DNA of 64,000 nt from Oerskovia merdavium (GTDB taxonomy: Bacteria; Actinomycetota; Actinomycetes; Actinomycetales; Cellulomonadaceae). The stretch is from NCBI RefSeq assembly GCF_014836755.1, contig NZ_JACSQF010000001.1, positions 231,754 to 295,753 on the forward strand. The letters run 5' to 3'. Under the pieces are notes generated by a model. The model worked only from the letters and a program-made list of their open reading frames with translations. It made no database searches and had not been told where the DNA came from. The position numbers and the translations under genes were made by a program. Shown piece after piece: positions 37,901 through 45,192 of this stretch; position 1 is the first letter of the stretch; every line of letters starts with the position of its first letter.

Positions 37901-39118
37901 CACGTCGTCGCCGAGGATCCCGCGCTCACCGGACCCGGGCTGCGAGCGCACGCAGGCTGCGGGACCGTCGCCGACCAGCACGACCCGCGCCGGGTCGCAC
38001 GGCTCGTCGACCTCCTGCTCGGCCGGGCGGGCCGCGAGCCCACGCTCGTGCTGCTCGACGGGATCGAGGACCTGCGCACCTCGCTCGGGCTCCTGGCGGG
38101 CGGTGCGGGGGCCGACCTCCTGGGGCGCCTCCTCGGTGAAGGGGCGTCGCGCGGCGTGCACGTCGCGCTCTCGGGGCAGACACCGGGGCTGGGCGGGCTC
38201 GCGCACCGCGTCGGGCCGCGGCTCGTGCTGGCCTCGAGCGCCGTGCACGACGACGTCGCGCACGGCGTGCCCTCCCACCTCGCAGGGCGCGGTGGGCGAG
38301 CCGGGCGCGGCGTCTGGCTCGGGTCCGGCGAGCCCGTCGAGTGCCAGGTCGTGGTCGACGCCTCACCGGTACCGGGACGGGGCGCCCTCTCGGACGCGCC
38401 GTCCCGCGACGACGGCCGACCGGCCCCGGTCCGGCTCGCACCCCTGCCGCGCCTCGTGGCGCCGGCAGACCTCCCCGGCCCCGGCAAGGTTCCGCTCCGG
38501 GCCGTGCCGGTCGGGATCGGAGGTGACGCGGCGACCCCTGTGCACCTCGACCTGGGTGCCGGCGCGCTCGTCGTCGGCCCCGGGGGCAGCGGGCGGAGCA
38601 GCGCGTTGCTCCTCGTGCTCGGGTACGTGCTGCCGACGGGCCGGGTGCGGGCGGTGCTCTCGCGCGACCCACGTCTCACGCAGCTCGCGGCCACCCACAC
38701 CGGCGCGGGCCACGTCGTGGCCGCGAGCAGCTTCTCACCGTTCGAGGCGGCCGAGACGCTGAAGCTGCTCTCCATCGCCCCTCCCGCCCGGGGGGACGTC
38801 GTGGTCGTCGACGACCTCGACACCCTCCAGCAGGCGTGCCCGCTCGAGGTCGAGATCCTCACGGAACTCGTGCGGACAGGTGTCGTGCTCCTGGCCTCCG
38901 CGTCGACGGTCGCCGCCGCGACGGCTCACCGAGGGCCGCTCGCCGAGGTGCGCGCGGCACGGTGCGGGCTCGTGCTGCGTCCTGGCGAACGCGGCAGCGG
39001 CGACGTGTTCGGGACGTCGCTCGAACGGGTGCTCGACCCTGGCGCCGGGCCGGCGGGCCGGGCGGTGGCCGTACGGTCGGGCGAGCTCGTGCCCGTGCAG
39101 GTCGCGTTCGCCGGGTGA
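34943..39118 (+). CDS. FtsK/SpoIIIE-type multi-ATPase, EssC/EccC-like, orphan
   Basis: A 1391-residue protein. An N-terminal domain of about 230 residues (possibly FHA-like) is followed by two close membrane segments (about 233-275) and three FtsK/SpoIIIE ATPase modules. Module 1 has Walker A GTTGAGKS (Lys652) and Walker B LLVVVDEF. Modules 2 and 3 have GRPRSGRTT and GPGGSGRSS, with arginine (968 and 1218) in place of the P-loop lysine. This is the EssC/EccC layout of type VII secretion, yet no WXG100, EccB, EccD or mycosin gene is near. I use the GTG at 34943 (CAGGAT box 6 nt upstream); an ATG at 34949 is an alternative, and the frame to 34718 is a shadow. Confidence 0.88.
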   Translation: MRMTLHPGLDVLLEPGARLGDLRADLARLARRPELLAAPLAADGVLVHDDHLVGTRPLLPGATLHALLPGTGPAASATERDPEAAALRAPWHVAVLSGPGSGGLHAVREGSGLVLAASGSGGATVVVTVGARRAGRARGIPWDRRSGRGGQGGPVRVAVRGAHGTWESPGARPRRVRGARPRAWPTGRVLHVGGAVYDLRPRPRLEEWAVTSALPLPVPVRAGGPGLSGQSVAMALTPAVGSLALAATLRQPVLALLALLGPLTLVVPLLVAARRRRSRGQDGSGPGAGRVGRTGGDPGGALAPTEAPRGAAARGVAGTDRVPLAASEPADGDPPAPSPADLMTAVVAVHRAAPDPSRVPRAATGTGPAPWADPLPARPHAPGARLPDGCVAVVGQRADRLAAARTLLLAQVASGATAEAVHADEDAHEWAWLRWLPRSRRSREASPGASAADRVLLVDVSPAGHEGPPVGAQDLDRWWAARGPHERLILLASGPGAVPAWCRTALDATNGRWHLADGSTRPAPAVGVTAAWSERYARHLAAAARLGRWPAGTGDPAAGEPSDPVAPGLPAAASLAALLGLGTSDAVAPSADVRCSLTTRVAHRWEASSRGAPTTPGLPVPLGLDAHGRPVVVDVVRDGPHALVAGTTGAGKSELLQSLVLGLALTTSPRDLAIALVDYKGGASFGGCVGLPHVVGQVTDLEPGLAGRALAGLRAELRRREHVVAGAGATCLDDLPPGVLPRLLVVVDEFRALADDLPDFLPGLLRLASQGRSLGVHLVLATQRPAGAVTADMRANISLRIALRQIDTGDSHDVIDAPHAARIPVDRPGRAVLRRGDGEPFAFQCAHAAAPAPRGTDAVRAAPRWGAAPVSPGGHAPDAPDQVTVLVAAAREAAVLAGHVPFPAPWLPGLPGRVTPSDLPGAGTAPGDVPGRLPLALSDLPAEQRRGVVTWDVGDGHLAVVGRPRSGRTTALRALAVAALDRGWDVHVVAEDPALTGPGLRAHAGCGTVADQHDPRRVARLVDLLLGRAGREPTLVLLDGIEDLRTSLGLLAGGAGADLLGRLLGEGASRGVHVALSGQTPGLGGLAHRVGPRLVLASSAVHDDVAHGVPSHLAGRGGRAGRGVWLGSGEPVECQVVVDASPVPGRGALSDAPSRDDGRPAPVRLAPLPRLVAPADLPGPGKVPLRAVPVGIGGDAATPVHLDLGAGALVVGPGGSGRSSALLLVLGYVLPTGRVRAVLSRDPRLTQLAATHTGAGHVVAASSFSPFEAAETLKLLSIAPPARGDVVVVDDLDTLQQACPLEVEILTELVRTGVVLLASASTVAAATAHRGPLAEVRAARCGLVLRPGERGSGDVFGTSLERVLDPGAGPAGRAVAVRSGELVPVQVAFAG

Positions 39119-39171
39119 CACGACGCCAGGAGGACGCAGCGGCCGGCCCGTCGGCTCCCCTGCTCGCCCGG

Positions 39172-39645
39172 TCAGTCCTCGGTGCGGGCCGTGTCGCGCG
39201 TGGTCGCGACGACGACGGGACGCAGCATGAGGCACACGAGCACCACCACGGCGAGCACCAGGACCGCGATCCCGGGAGCCGTGACCTCGACCTGGAGCCA
39301 GCTGAACGCGACGACGACCTGCAGCAGCTGCCAGGTGGCCACCGGGGACCGGGACCACCGCTGTCCGCGCAGGAGTCCACGCGCGCTCGCTCCGAGCACG
39401 GCGGCGACCCCCAGGGCGAACACGACCAGGAAGATCGAGACGCCCGCGGCCGACGACCGGCCCGACACGAGCTCGACCAGGACGAGCAGCGCGCCGACGA
39501 CGAGTGCGACCGCCTCGAGCCCGATCCCGGCGATCACGACCCAGAGCGCGGGCGGGCGCGGGCCGCCCGCAGGCGGGGTCGACGAGCCGGAACCGCCCTC
39601 GGGAGGTTCGGGCGTGGATTGATTCGGAGTCCTCACAGCTGCCAC
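39172..39645 (-). CDS. Small four-helix membrane protein, unknown function
   Basis: A 157-residue protein with a Pro/Gly-rich N-terminal 35 residues and four hydrophobic segments (about 35-60, 68-88, 100-115 and 122-142). No catalytic motif is visible. The GTG at 39645 lies 8 nt from a TAGTCT -10 box and is probably leaderless; a second GTG four codons on is possible. It stands divergently from whiB1, and small membrane proteins in this position are common in actinobacteria, which suggests conserved synteny. Function is unknown. Confidence 0.8.
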   Translation of the reverse strand: MAAVRTPNQSTPEPPEGGSGSSTPPAGGPRPPALWVVIAGIGLEAVALVVGALLVLVELVSGRSSAAGVSIFLVVFALGVAAVLGASARGLLRGQRWSRSPVATWQLLQVVVAFSWLQVEVTAPGIAVLVLAVVVLVCLMLRPVVVATTRDTARTED

Positions 39646-39653
39646 GACAACCC

Positions 39654-39659
39654 AGACTA
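39654..39659 (-). promoter_or_regulatory. -10 box of the leaderless membrane-protein promoter
   Basis: TAGTCT on the minus strand ends 8 nt before the GTG at 39645. Confidence 0.45.
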
Positions 39660-39755
39660 CGCGTGACCTGCACCTTCACCGAAGTGTGACCAAGACCTCA
39701 CCGTTCATGTCGCAGAAACTTTCCGGCAACCCCTTGTGCTGGGCTTCTCAAGATG

Positions 39756-39768
39756 TGAACCTAGTTCA
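39756..39768. promoter_or_regulatory. Inverted repeat in the whiB1 leader region
   Basis: TGAAC (39756-39760) and GTTCA (39764-39768) flank a 3-bp centre, about 100 bp before the whiB1 start. Read from 39754, TGTGA matches one half of a CRP-family site, but the other half is poor. TTGTGC at 39734 could be a -35. A regulatory role is inference. Confidence 0.35.
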
Positions 39769-39868
39769 AGCATCAATTACCCCCCACCTGAGCCTGAAGC
39801 CCTTTTGTGGACGTGCGTCCGACACCATTCCACCTGGGGCCTTGCTCGTCATGCCAAGGAGACCTCAC

Positions 39869-40117
39869 ATGGATTGGCGCCACCGCGCAGCCTGCCTGGA
39901 CGAAGACCCGGAGCTGTTCTTCCCGATCGGGAACACCGGCCCCGCCCTCCTCCAGATCGAAGAGGCGAAGGCCGTGTGCCGCCGCTGCGACGTCGTCGAC
40001 ACCTGCCTCAAGTGGGCACTCGAGTCCGGTCAGGACGCGGGAGTCTGGGGTGGCCTGTCCGAGGACGAGCGTCGTGCGCTCAAGCGCCGCACCGCTCGCG
40101 CCCGTCGCGCCGGCTGA
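39869..40117 (+). CDS. whiB1: WhiB1/WblE-type iron-sulfur transcription regulator
   Basis: An 82-residue WhiB protein. The four cluster cysteines are C9, C37, C40 and C46, and GVWGG (58-62) with the following basic SEDERRALKRR helix is the sigma-A/DNA-binding end. Spacing and the MDWRHRA start match WhiB1 of mycobacteria and WblE of Streptomyces. It binds a [4Fe-4S] cluster that senses nitric oxide. The ATG at 39869 has AAGGAGA at ideal spacing; the longer frame to 39686 runs through the leader. PdtaS is encoded convergently next to it, an arrangement also seen in M. tuberculosis. Confidence 0.96.
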   Translation: MDWRHRAACLDEDPELFFPIGNTGPALLQIEEAKAVCRRCDVVDTCLKWALESGQDAGVWGGLSEDERRALKRRTARARRAG

Positions 40118-40134
40118 GCTTCACATACTTTTCT

Positions 40135-40172
40135 CATAAAGGGCCGTCACCTGCTGGTGACGGCCCTTTATG
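40135..40172. terminator. Bidirectional terminator between whiB1 and pdtaS
   Basis: A perfect 17-bp stem (40135-40151 with 40156-40172) has a TGCT loop. Its ends are A/T-rich: CATAAA on the left and TTTATG followed by TTTG on the right. Both whiB1 (plus) and pdtaS (minus) end towards it. It is the best terminator in the window. Confidence 0.9.
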
Positions 40173-40227
40173 TTTGCCTTCGGAAGAGAATTGTCGGCGT
40201 TCTGGATCCTCTCCGTCGAGGCCCTCG

Positions 40228-41724
40228 TCATCCCTGACGGGAGCCCCCGCCGTCACGCAGGACGAGCCGCAGCACGACCTGGGTCCCGCCGCCCGGACGA
40301 TCCGACCACTCGATGGTCCCGCCCAGCTCGTTGGACACGAGGGTCGCGACGATCTGCGAGCCCAGGCCGCTCTTCTTGGGCTTCTCCGAGGGCTCGGTGC
40401 CCGGCACGGGCATGCCCACCCCGTCGTCGGCGACGATGATCCGCAGCGCCGACCCGTCGCGCTGCGCGTCGATCTCGACCGTACCGTTCGTCCGGTTCGC
40501 GAAACCGTGCTCGACCGCGTTGGTCACGAGCTCGGTGAGGACGAGCGCGAGCGGCGTGGCGTCCTCCGCGGGCACCAGCCCGAAGCTCCCGGTCTGGACC
40601 GTACGGACCTTGGTGTCGGCCGAGGCGACGTCCGCGGCGAGACGCAGCGCGCGCCCACCCATGTCGTCGAACTCGACCTCCTCGTCGAGGGTCTGCGAGA
40701 GGCTCTCGTGGACCAGAGCGATGGTCGCGACGCGGCGCATGGCCTCCTCGAGGGCCGCGCGCGCCTCGGGCACGTCCATGCGGCGCGCCTGGAGGCGCAG
40801 CAGGGCGGCGACGGTCTGCAGGTTGTTCTTGACCCGGTGGTGGATCTCACGGATCGTCGCGTCCTTGGTGATGAGCTCACGCTCGCGGCGGCGCAGCTCG
40901 GAGACGTCACGGCACAGCAGCACCGCGCCGATCCGCTGCCCCGACTCGGTGAGCGGCAGGGCACGCAACGAGAGCGCGACCCCGCGGGCCTCGATGTCGG
41001 TGCGCCACGGGGCGCGCCCCATGACCACGAGCGGCAGGGACTCGTCGACGGGCGTCTGGTGCTCGATCAGGTCGGTCGTGACCTCGATGAGCGAGCGGCC
41101 CACGAGCGGCCCGATCACGCCGAGACGGTGGAAGCAGCTCAGGGCGTTGGGGCTCGCGTAGAGGACCTCGCCCTCGGAGTTGAGCCGGATCAGGCCGTCG
41201 CCCACGCGGGGTGCGCCACGGCGGGGGCCGGTCGCCGCGTTGGGGGCCGGGAACTCGCCCCGGGAGATCATCGCGATGAGGTCGTCGGCGGCCTCGACGT
41301 AGTTGAGCTCGAGCCGGCTGGGCGTGCGCCCGCTGCCGAGGTTGGTCTGGCGCGCGACGACGGCGATCGCGTGCCCGTTGTGGACGACCGGGATGGCCTC
41401 CTCACGGACCGCGTACGCCCCGAACCAGCGCGGCTCGCGCGAGCGCTGCGACCGGGCCTCGGACAGGGCGCGCTCGAGCTGGGGCCGCTGGCCCTCGGGC
41501 GCGGTCGAGCCCACGATGTCGTCGTAGTGGACCGTTGCGCCCGTGCTGGGCCGGCACTGCGCGACGGCGACGAAGCTGCCGTCGTCGGTGGGGAGCCACA
41601 GGACGAGGTCTGCGAAGGCCAGGTCGGAGACCACCTGCCAGTCGCCGACGAGCAGGTGCAGCCATTCGTTGTCGGCAGGCGACAGCTCGGCGTGGCGGGA
41701 GATCAAGTCACTCATGGCAGACAC
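40228..41724 (-). CDS. pdtaS: Cytosolic sensor histidine kinase, PdtaS type
   Basis: A 498-residue soluble kinase. The N-terminal GAF-like domain (about 1-155) contains VAQCRPSTGATVHYDD, a PAS domain follows at about 175-290, and the HisKA_2 motif REIHHRVKNNLQTVAALLRL gives the phosphorylated histidine. The ATP-binding domain ends the protein (VLTELVTNAVEHGF, VADDGVGMP, GLGSQIV). No membrane segment is present. In M. tuberculosis PdtaS phosphorylates PdtaR, an ANTAR RNA-binding regulator not seen in this window. TACGCT ends 7 nt before the GTG at 41724, and that start also aligns with the mycobacterial N-terminus; an ATG at 41715 is the alternative. Confidence 0.92.
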   Translation of the reverse strand: MSAMSDLISRHAELSPADNEWLHLLVGDWQVVSDLAFADLVLWLPTDDGSFVAVAQCRPSTGATVHYDDIVGSTAPEGQRPQLERALSEARSQRSREPRWFGAYAVREEAIPVVHNGHAIAVVARQTNLGSGRTPSRLELNYVEAADDLIAMISRGEFPAPNAATGPRRGAPRVGDGLIRLNSEGEVLYASPNALSCFHRLGVIGPLVGRSLIEVTTDLIEHQTPVDESLPLVVMGRAPWRTDIEARGVALSLRALPLTESGQRIGAVLLCRDVSELRRRERELITKDATIREIHHRVKNNLQTVAALLRLQARRMDVPEARAALEEAMRRVATIALVHESLSQTLDEEVEFDDMGGRALRLAADVASADTKVRTVQTGSFGLVPAEDATPLALVLTELVTNAVEHGFANRTNGTVEIDAQRDGSALRIIVADDGVGMPVPGTEPSEKPKKSGLGSQIVATLVSNELGGTIEWSDRPGGGTQVVLRLVLRDGGGSRQG

Positions 41725-41731
41725 GAGCCCC

Positions 41732-41737
41732 AGCGTA
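41732..41737 (-). promoter_or_regulatory. -10 box of the leaderless pdtaS promoter
   Basis: TACGCT on the minus strand ends 7 nt before the GTG at 41724. This decides the start over the ATG at 41715. Confidence 0.55.
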
Positions 41738-41780
41738 CGCATCCGTGGGCGTCTTCACGGGATCGGGGCCTCTCCTTCGG

Positions 41781-41786
41781 TAGAGT
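41781..41786 (+). promoter_or_regulatory. -10 box for the DUF2505 gene
   Basis: TAGAGT, about 50 nt before the GTG at 41839, which has its own GAGGAGA ribosome site. Confidence 0.4.
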
Positions 41787-41838
41787 CGGTCTCCCTGGCG
41801 CACCCTGCGCGCCGGTCAGCACGTCCCGAGGAGAACCT

Positions 41839-42345
41839 GTGCACCTGAGCGTCGATCTGCACTACCCCGCCGGTCTCGACGAGGTCACCCGGATGCTCGC
41901 GAGCGAGGCCTTCGTCCGGTGGCGCGCACAGCGCACGGGCGGCTCTCAGGCCCTCGTGGAGCTCGCGGACGTGACCGGCTCGATCGACGAGGGCTTCTCG
42001 GTGGTCGTGCGGCGCACGCTGCCCACGGACCAGATCCCGGGTCACCTGCGCGCGTTCGTGGGCAACGCGCTCGAGGTCCGCCAAGCAGAGGTGTGGGAGC
42101 CCGCCGACGGCGACGTCCGACGCGGGACGGTCTCGCTCGAGATCACGGGGGCGCCCGTGCGCATGACCGGCACGGTCACGCTCGAGGCCCTGCCCGACGG
42201 CGGCACGCGGCACTCGTACGACGGCGAGCTCAAGGCCACGGTCCCCCTGTTCGCGGCGGCCGTCGAGGAGGCCGCGGCGGGTGCCGTCCGCACGACCCTG
42301 GCGTCGGAGGAGCAGGCCGGCGTGGAGTGGCTCACGGCCCCCTGA
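41839..42345 (+). CDS. DUF2505 family protein
   Basis: A 168-residue soluble protein of the DUF2505 family, which has a START/SRPBCC-like ligand-binding fold. It alternates beta strands with a final helix (ATVPLFAAAVEEAAAG), and contains no signal peptide or membrane segment. The GTG at 41839 has GAGGAGA at good spacing; the long upstream frame is a shadow across the pdtaS gene. It is divergent from pdtaS. Ligand and role are unknown. Confidence 0.85.
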   Translation: MHLSVDLHYPAGLDEVTRMLASEAFVRWRAQRTGGSQALVELADVTGSIDEGFSVVVRRTLPTDQIPGHLRAFVGNALEVRQAEVWEPADGDVRRGTVSLEITGAPVRMTGTVTLEALPDGGTRHSYDGELKATVPLFAAAVEEAAAGAVRTTLASEEQAGVEWLTAP

Positions 42346-42486
42346 GCTCCCCGCGATCGTCCGCCGGCCAGCACTGCGAGCGGAGCTGAACGGCCGTCCA
42401 ACTTACTTTCCAGGCGGTCGGGAACCAATAACGATTGAGGAACGACTGTCGTGACCATATCGCTCTGACCTGCACAGATACACTCA

Positions 42487-42500
42487 TGGGAGCGTTTCCA
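42487..42500. promoter_or_regulatory. CebR/CelR-like operator 1
   Basis: TGGGAGCGTTTCCA, 12 of 14 bases of the CelR/CebR consensus TGGGAGCGCTCCCA. It lies 24 bp upstream of the TTGACA at 42524. Confidence 0.75.
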
Positions 42501-42523
42501 CGACGGATTGTCACGTCGCGAGG

Positions 42524-42529
42524 TTGACA
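42524..42529 (+). promoter_or_regulatory. -35 box of the sugar-uptake operon
   Basis: TTGACA, a perfect -35, with CACCAT 18 bp downstream as a weak -10. The transcript would start about 42560, at the second operator, so a bound repressor would block initiation. Another weak candidate (TTGAGG at 42435 with TATCGC at 42458) lies upstream of operator 1. Confidence 0.5.
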
Positions 42530-42565
42530 TCTCCAGAACCGGCAGGCCACCATCGTGGCACTTCG

Positions 42566-42579
42566 TGGGAGCGCTACCA
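42566..42579. promoter_or_regulatory. CebR/CelR-like operator 2
   Basis: TGGGAGCGCTACCA, 13 of 14 consensus bases. Confidence 0.85.
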
Positions 42580-42589
42580 CCCCTGACCG

Positions 42590-42603
42590 TGGGAGCGCTG
42601 CCA
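42590..42603. promoter_or_regulatory. CebR/CelR-like operator 3
   Basis: TGGGAGCGCTGCCA, 13 of 14 consensus bases, exactly 24 bp after operator 2 and 27 bp before the start codon at 42630. Confidence 0.85.
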
Positions 42604-42629
42604 CGCCGATCACCGACAAGGGAGTCATC

Positions 42630-43964
42630 GTGCTGAGCAGCACCCGTCCGACCCGCACCCGCACGGCAACCGCCGCCGTCGCAGGACTCGCGGCCCTCAC
42701 CCTCACCCTGACCGCCTGCTCCTCGGGCTCCGGCTCGTCGGACGACAGCAGCGGGTCCGCCGACGGCGAGAAGATCACCCTCACCGTCGCCACGTTCAAC
42801 GACTTCGGCTACACCGACGAGCTCCTCGCGGCCTACACCGCCGAGCACCCCAACGTCACGGTCAAGCAGACCAAGGCCGCGAAGTCCGAGGACGCACGCA
42901 CCAACCTCACGACCAAGCTCGCCGCCGGTGGCGACGGCCTGGCCGACATCGAAGCCATCGAGGTCGACTGGCTCCCCGAGCTCATGCAGTACCCCGACCT
43001 CTTCACCGACCTGACCGACGCGTCGCTCGACGGCCGCTGGGTCGACTGGAAGGTCCAGCAGGCCACGACCACCGACGGCAAGGTCATCGGCTACGGCACC
43101 GACATCGGCCCGAGCGCGATCTGCTACCGCCAGGACCTCTTCGAGGCCGCGGGCCTCCCGACCGACCCGGCAGCGGTCGCCGAGCTGCTCGGCGGGGCCG
43201 ACGCGACGTGGGACGACTACTTCGCCGCGGGCGCCACCTTCGCCGCAGCGAGCGACGCCGCCTGGTACGACAGCGCGATGTCGATCTCCCAGGGCATGGT
43301 CAACCAGATCGACAACGCCTACGAGGAGTCCGACGGCACGCCCAAGGACCTCGCGACCAACACCGCGATCCAGGACATCTACAACACGGTCGTCGAGCAG
43401 TCGGCCACCAACGGCCTGTCTGCCGGGCTCGAGCAGTGGAGCGCCGACTGGGACGCCGCGTTCCAGAACAACGGCTTCGCCACGATGATCTGCCCCGCGT
43501 GGATGACCGGCCCGGTCGAGGAGCGCTCGGGCGGCGTGACCGGCTGGAACGTCGCTGACGTCTTCCCCGGCGGCGGCCTCAACTGGGGTGGCTCGTTCCT
43601 CACGGTCCCCGCGTCGGGCAAGAACGCCGACGCCGCCAAGGAGCTCGCCGCCTGGCTGACCGACCCCGCGCAGCAGACCACGGCGTTCACCAACGCCGGC
43701 ACCTTCCCCTCGCAGATCGAGGCGCAGGAGTCCGAGGCCGTGCAGACCTTCACCAACGAGTTCTTCAACGACGCACCGGTCGGCACGATCTTCGTCAACC
43801 GTGCGCTCGCGATCGACGGGGCCCCGTTCAAGGGCGCGAACTACTTCGCGATCCACCAGACGGTCCAGGACGCCATCAAGCGCGTCGACGTCGAGAAGAC
43901 CGCTGACGCCCAGGCGTCGTGGGACAAGGCAGTCCAGGCCTACAAGGACCTCGGCCTGAGCTGA
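42630..43964 (+). CDS. ABC sugar-binding lipoprotein (cellobiose/beta-glucoside type)
   Basis: A 444-residue extracellular solute-binding protein family 1 lipoprotein. The signal peptide ends in the lipobox LTAC with Cys30 lipidated, followed by a Ser/Gly-rich tether. The body shows the usual family features (TVATFNDFGYTDELL, then ADIEAIEVDW, then GWNVADVFPGGGLNWGGSFL). AAGGGAG precedes the GTG at 42630. CebR-like operators just upstream and the GH1 gene downstream indicate cellobiose or cello-oligosaccharides, as for CebE. A stem-loop follows the gene. The exact ligand is not shown by sequence. Confidence 0.9.
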   Translation: MLSSTRPTRTRTATAAVAGLAALTLTLTACSSGSGSSDDSSGSADGEKITLTVATFNDFGYTDELLAAYTAEHPNVTVKQTKAAKSEDARTNLTTKLAAGGDGLADIEAIEVDWLPELMQYPDLFTDLTDASLDGRWVDWKVQQATTTDGKVIGYGTDIGPSAICYRQDLFEAAGLPTDPAAVAELLGGADATWDDYFAAGATFAAASDAAWYDSAMSISQGMVNQIDNAYEESDGTPKDLATNTAIQDIYNTVVEQSATNGLSAGLEQWSADWDAAFQNNGFATMICPAWMTGPVEERSGGVTGWNVADVFPGGGLNWGGSFLTVPASGKNADAAKELAAWLTDPAQQTTAFTNAGTFPSQIEAQESEAVQTFTNEFFNDAPVGTIFVNRALAIDGAPFKGANYFAIHQTVQDAIKRVDVEKTADAQASWDKAVQAYKDLGLS

Positions 43965-43970
43965 TCCGGT

Positions 43971-44005
43971 GCGCGGGGTGACCTCTCCGGGAGGTCACCC
44001 CGCGC
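43971..44005 (+). terminator. Intra-operon stem-loop after the binding-protein gene
   Basis: A perfect 15-bp stem (43971-43985 with 43991-44005) has a 5-nt loop and no U-tract. It lies between the binding-protein stop and the first permease. Such structures commonly protect the binding-protein message and thin out downstream transcription. Confidence 0.7.
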
Positions 44006-44067
44006 TCCCACGCCCCAGCCCGCCGTCGGGCACCGCGTCCCAGCTCGACCCAGCACAGGAAAGTCAG

Positions 44068-45192
44068 ATGACCGTCCTCTCTCCCACCCAGCCCACCCAG
44101 GGCCTCGGCGAACCGCCGCGCCCCTCGCGCCGCGTCGGCTTCTCCCAACGGCTCGGCCGCTGGGACGTCAAGCTCTCCCCCTACCTCTACATCTCCCCGT
44201 TCTTCATCCTCTTCGCCATCACCGGGCTGTTCCCGCTGATCTACACGGCGTTCGTGTCGGTCCACGAGTGGAACCTGCTGGGCGGACAGGGAGACTTCGT
44301 CGGCCTGCAGAACTTCACCGACGTGCTCGCGCAGCCCACCTTCTGGAAGTCGCTGCGCAACACCTTCTCGATCTTCCTGCTGTCCTCGGTCCCGCAGGTG
44401 ATCTGCGCGATCATCATCGCCGCCCTGCTCGACCAGAACCTGCGCGCCGCGACGTTCTGGCGCATGGGTGTCCTGCTGCCCTACGTCGTGGCACCCATCG
44501 CGGTCAGCCTCATCTTCGGGCGCCTCTTCGCCGACCAGTACGGCCTCATCAACGGTCTGCTCGGCACGTTCGGGATCGACCCCATCCGTTGGCACGCCGA
44601 CACGCTCGCGAGCCACGTCGCGATCGCCTCGATGGTCAACTTCCGCTGGACCGGCTACAACGCGCTGATCTTCCTGGCCGCGATGCAGGCCGTCCCGCGC
44701 GAGCTCTACGAGGCCGCGATCATCGACGGCGCCGGCCGGTTCCGTCAGTTCTTCTCCGTGACCGTCCCGCAGATCCGCGCCACGATCATCTTCGTCATCA
44801 TCACCTCGACCATCGGCGGCCTGCAGATCTTCGACGAGGTCCGTGCGTTCGACGCCCAGGGCCTCGGCGGCGCCGACCGGCAGTGGATGACGACGGTGCT
44901 CTACCTCTACGACGTCGCGTGGGGCAACCAGAAGAACTTCGGCCGTGCGGCCGCGATCGCCTGGATCCTGTTCATCGTCATCCTGCTCATCGGCCTGGTG
45001 AACTTCGCGATCACACGGAGCATCTCGACGTCGGGCCCCAGCAAGAAGGTCCCCCGCGGGGTCCAGCGCGCCCGACGCAAGGCCGCCGCCGCGGCCGTCC
45101 GCGCGCAGAACGCCTCCGGCCGACCCAGCGGTGCCCCCGCCCGCAGCAGCAGCGCGCCCACGGGCGCTCCGAACGAACGGAACAAGCGATGA
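44068..45192 (+). CDS. ABC sugar transporter permease, MalF/CebF-like
   Basis: A 374-residue permease with six membrane segments and the EAA loop ELYEAAIIDGAGRFRQFFSVTVP that contacts the ATPase. A basic, Ala/Ser-rich C-terminal tail of about 55 residues is longer than usual. AGGAAAG precedes the ATG at 44068. The stop overlaps the next permease gene (ATGA). No ATPase gene is in the operon, so it must share one from elsewhere, as MsiK does in Streptomyces. Confidence 0.93.
   Translation: MTVLSPTQPTQGLGEPPRPSRRVGFSQRLGRWDVKLSPYLYISPFFILFAITGLFPLIYTAFVSVHEWNLLGGQGDFVGLQNFTDVLAQPTFWKSLRNTFSIFLLSSVPQVICAIIIAALLDQNLRAATFWRMGVLLPYVVAPIAVSLIFGRLFADQYGLINGLLGTFGIDPIRWHADTLASHVAIASMVNFRWTGYNALIFLAAMQAVPRELYEAAIIDGAGRFRQFFSVTVPQIRATIIFVIITSTIGGLQIFDEVRAFDAQGLGGADRQWMTTVLYLYDVAWGNQKNFGRAAAIAWILFIVILLIGLVNFAITRSISTSGPSKKVPRGVQRARRKAAAAAVRAQNASGRPSGAPARSSSAPTGAPNERNKR

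Noticed and set aside
33863-38278. Very long open frame on the minus strand (over 1400 codons)
   Set aside because: It lies antisense to the FtsX permease and EssC-like genes, has no domain motif, and results from high GC content.
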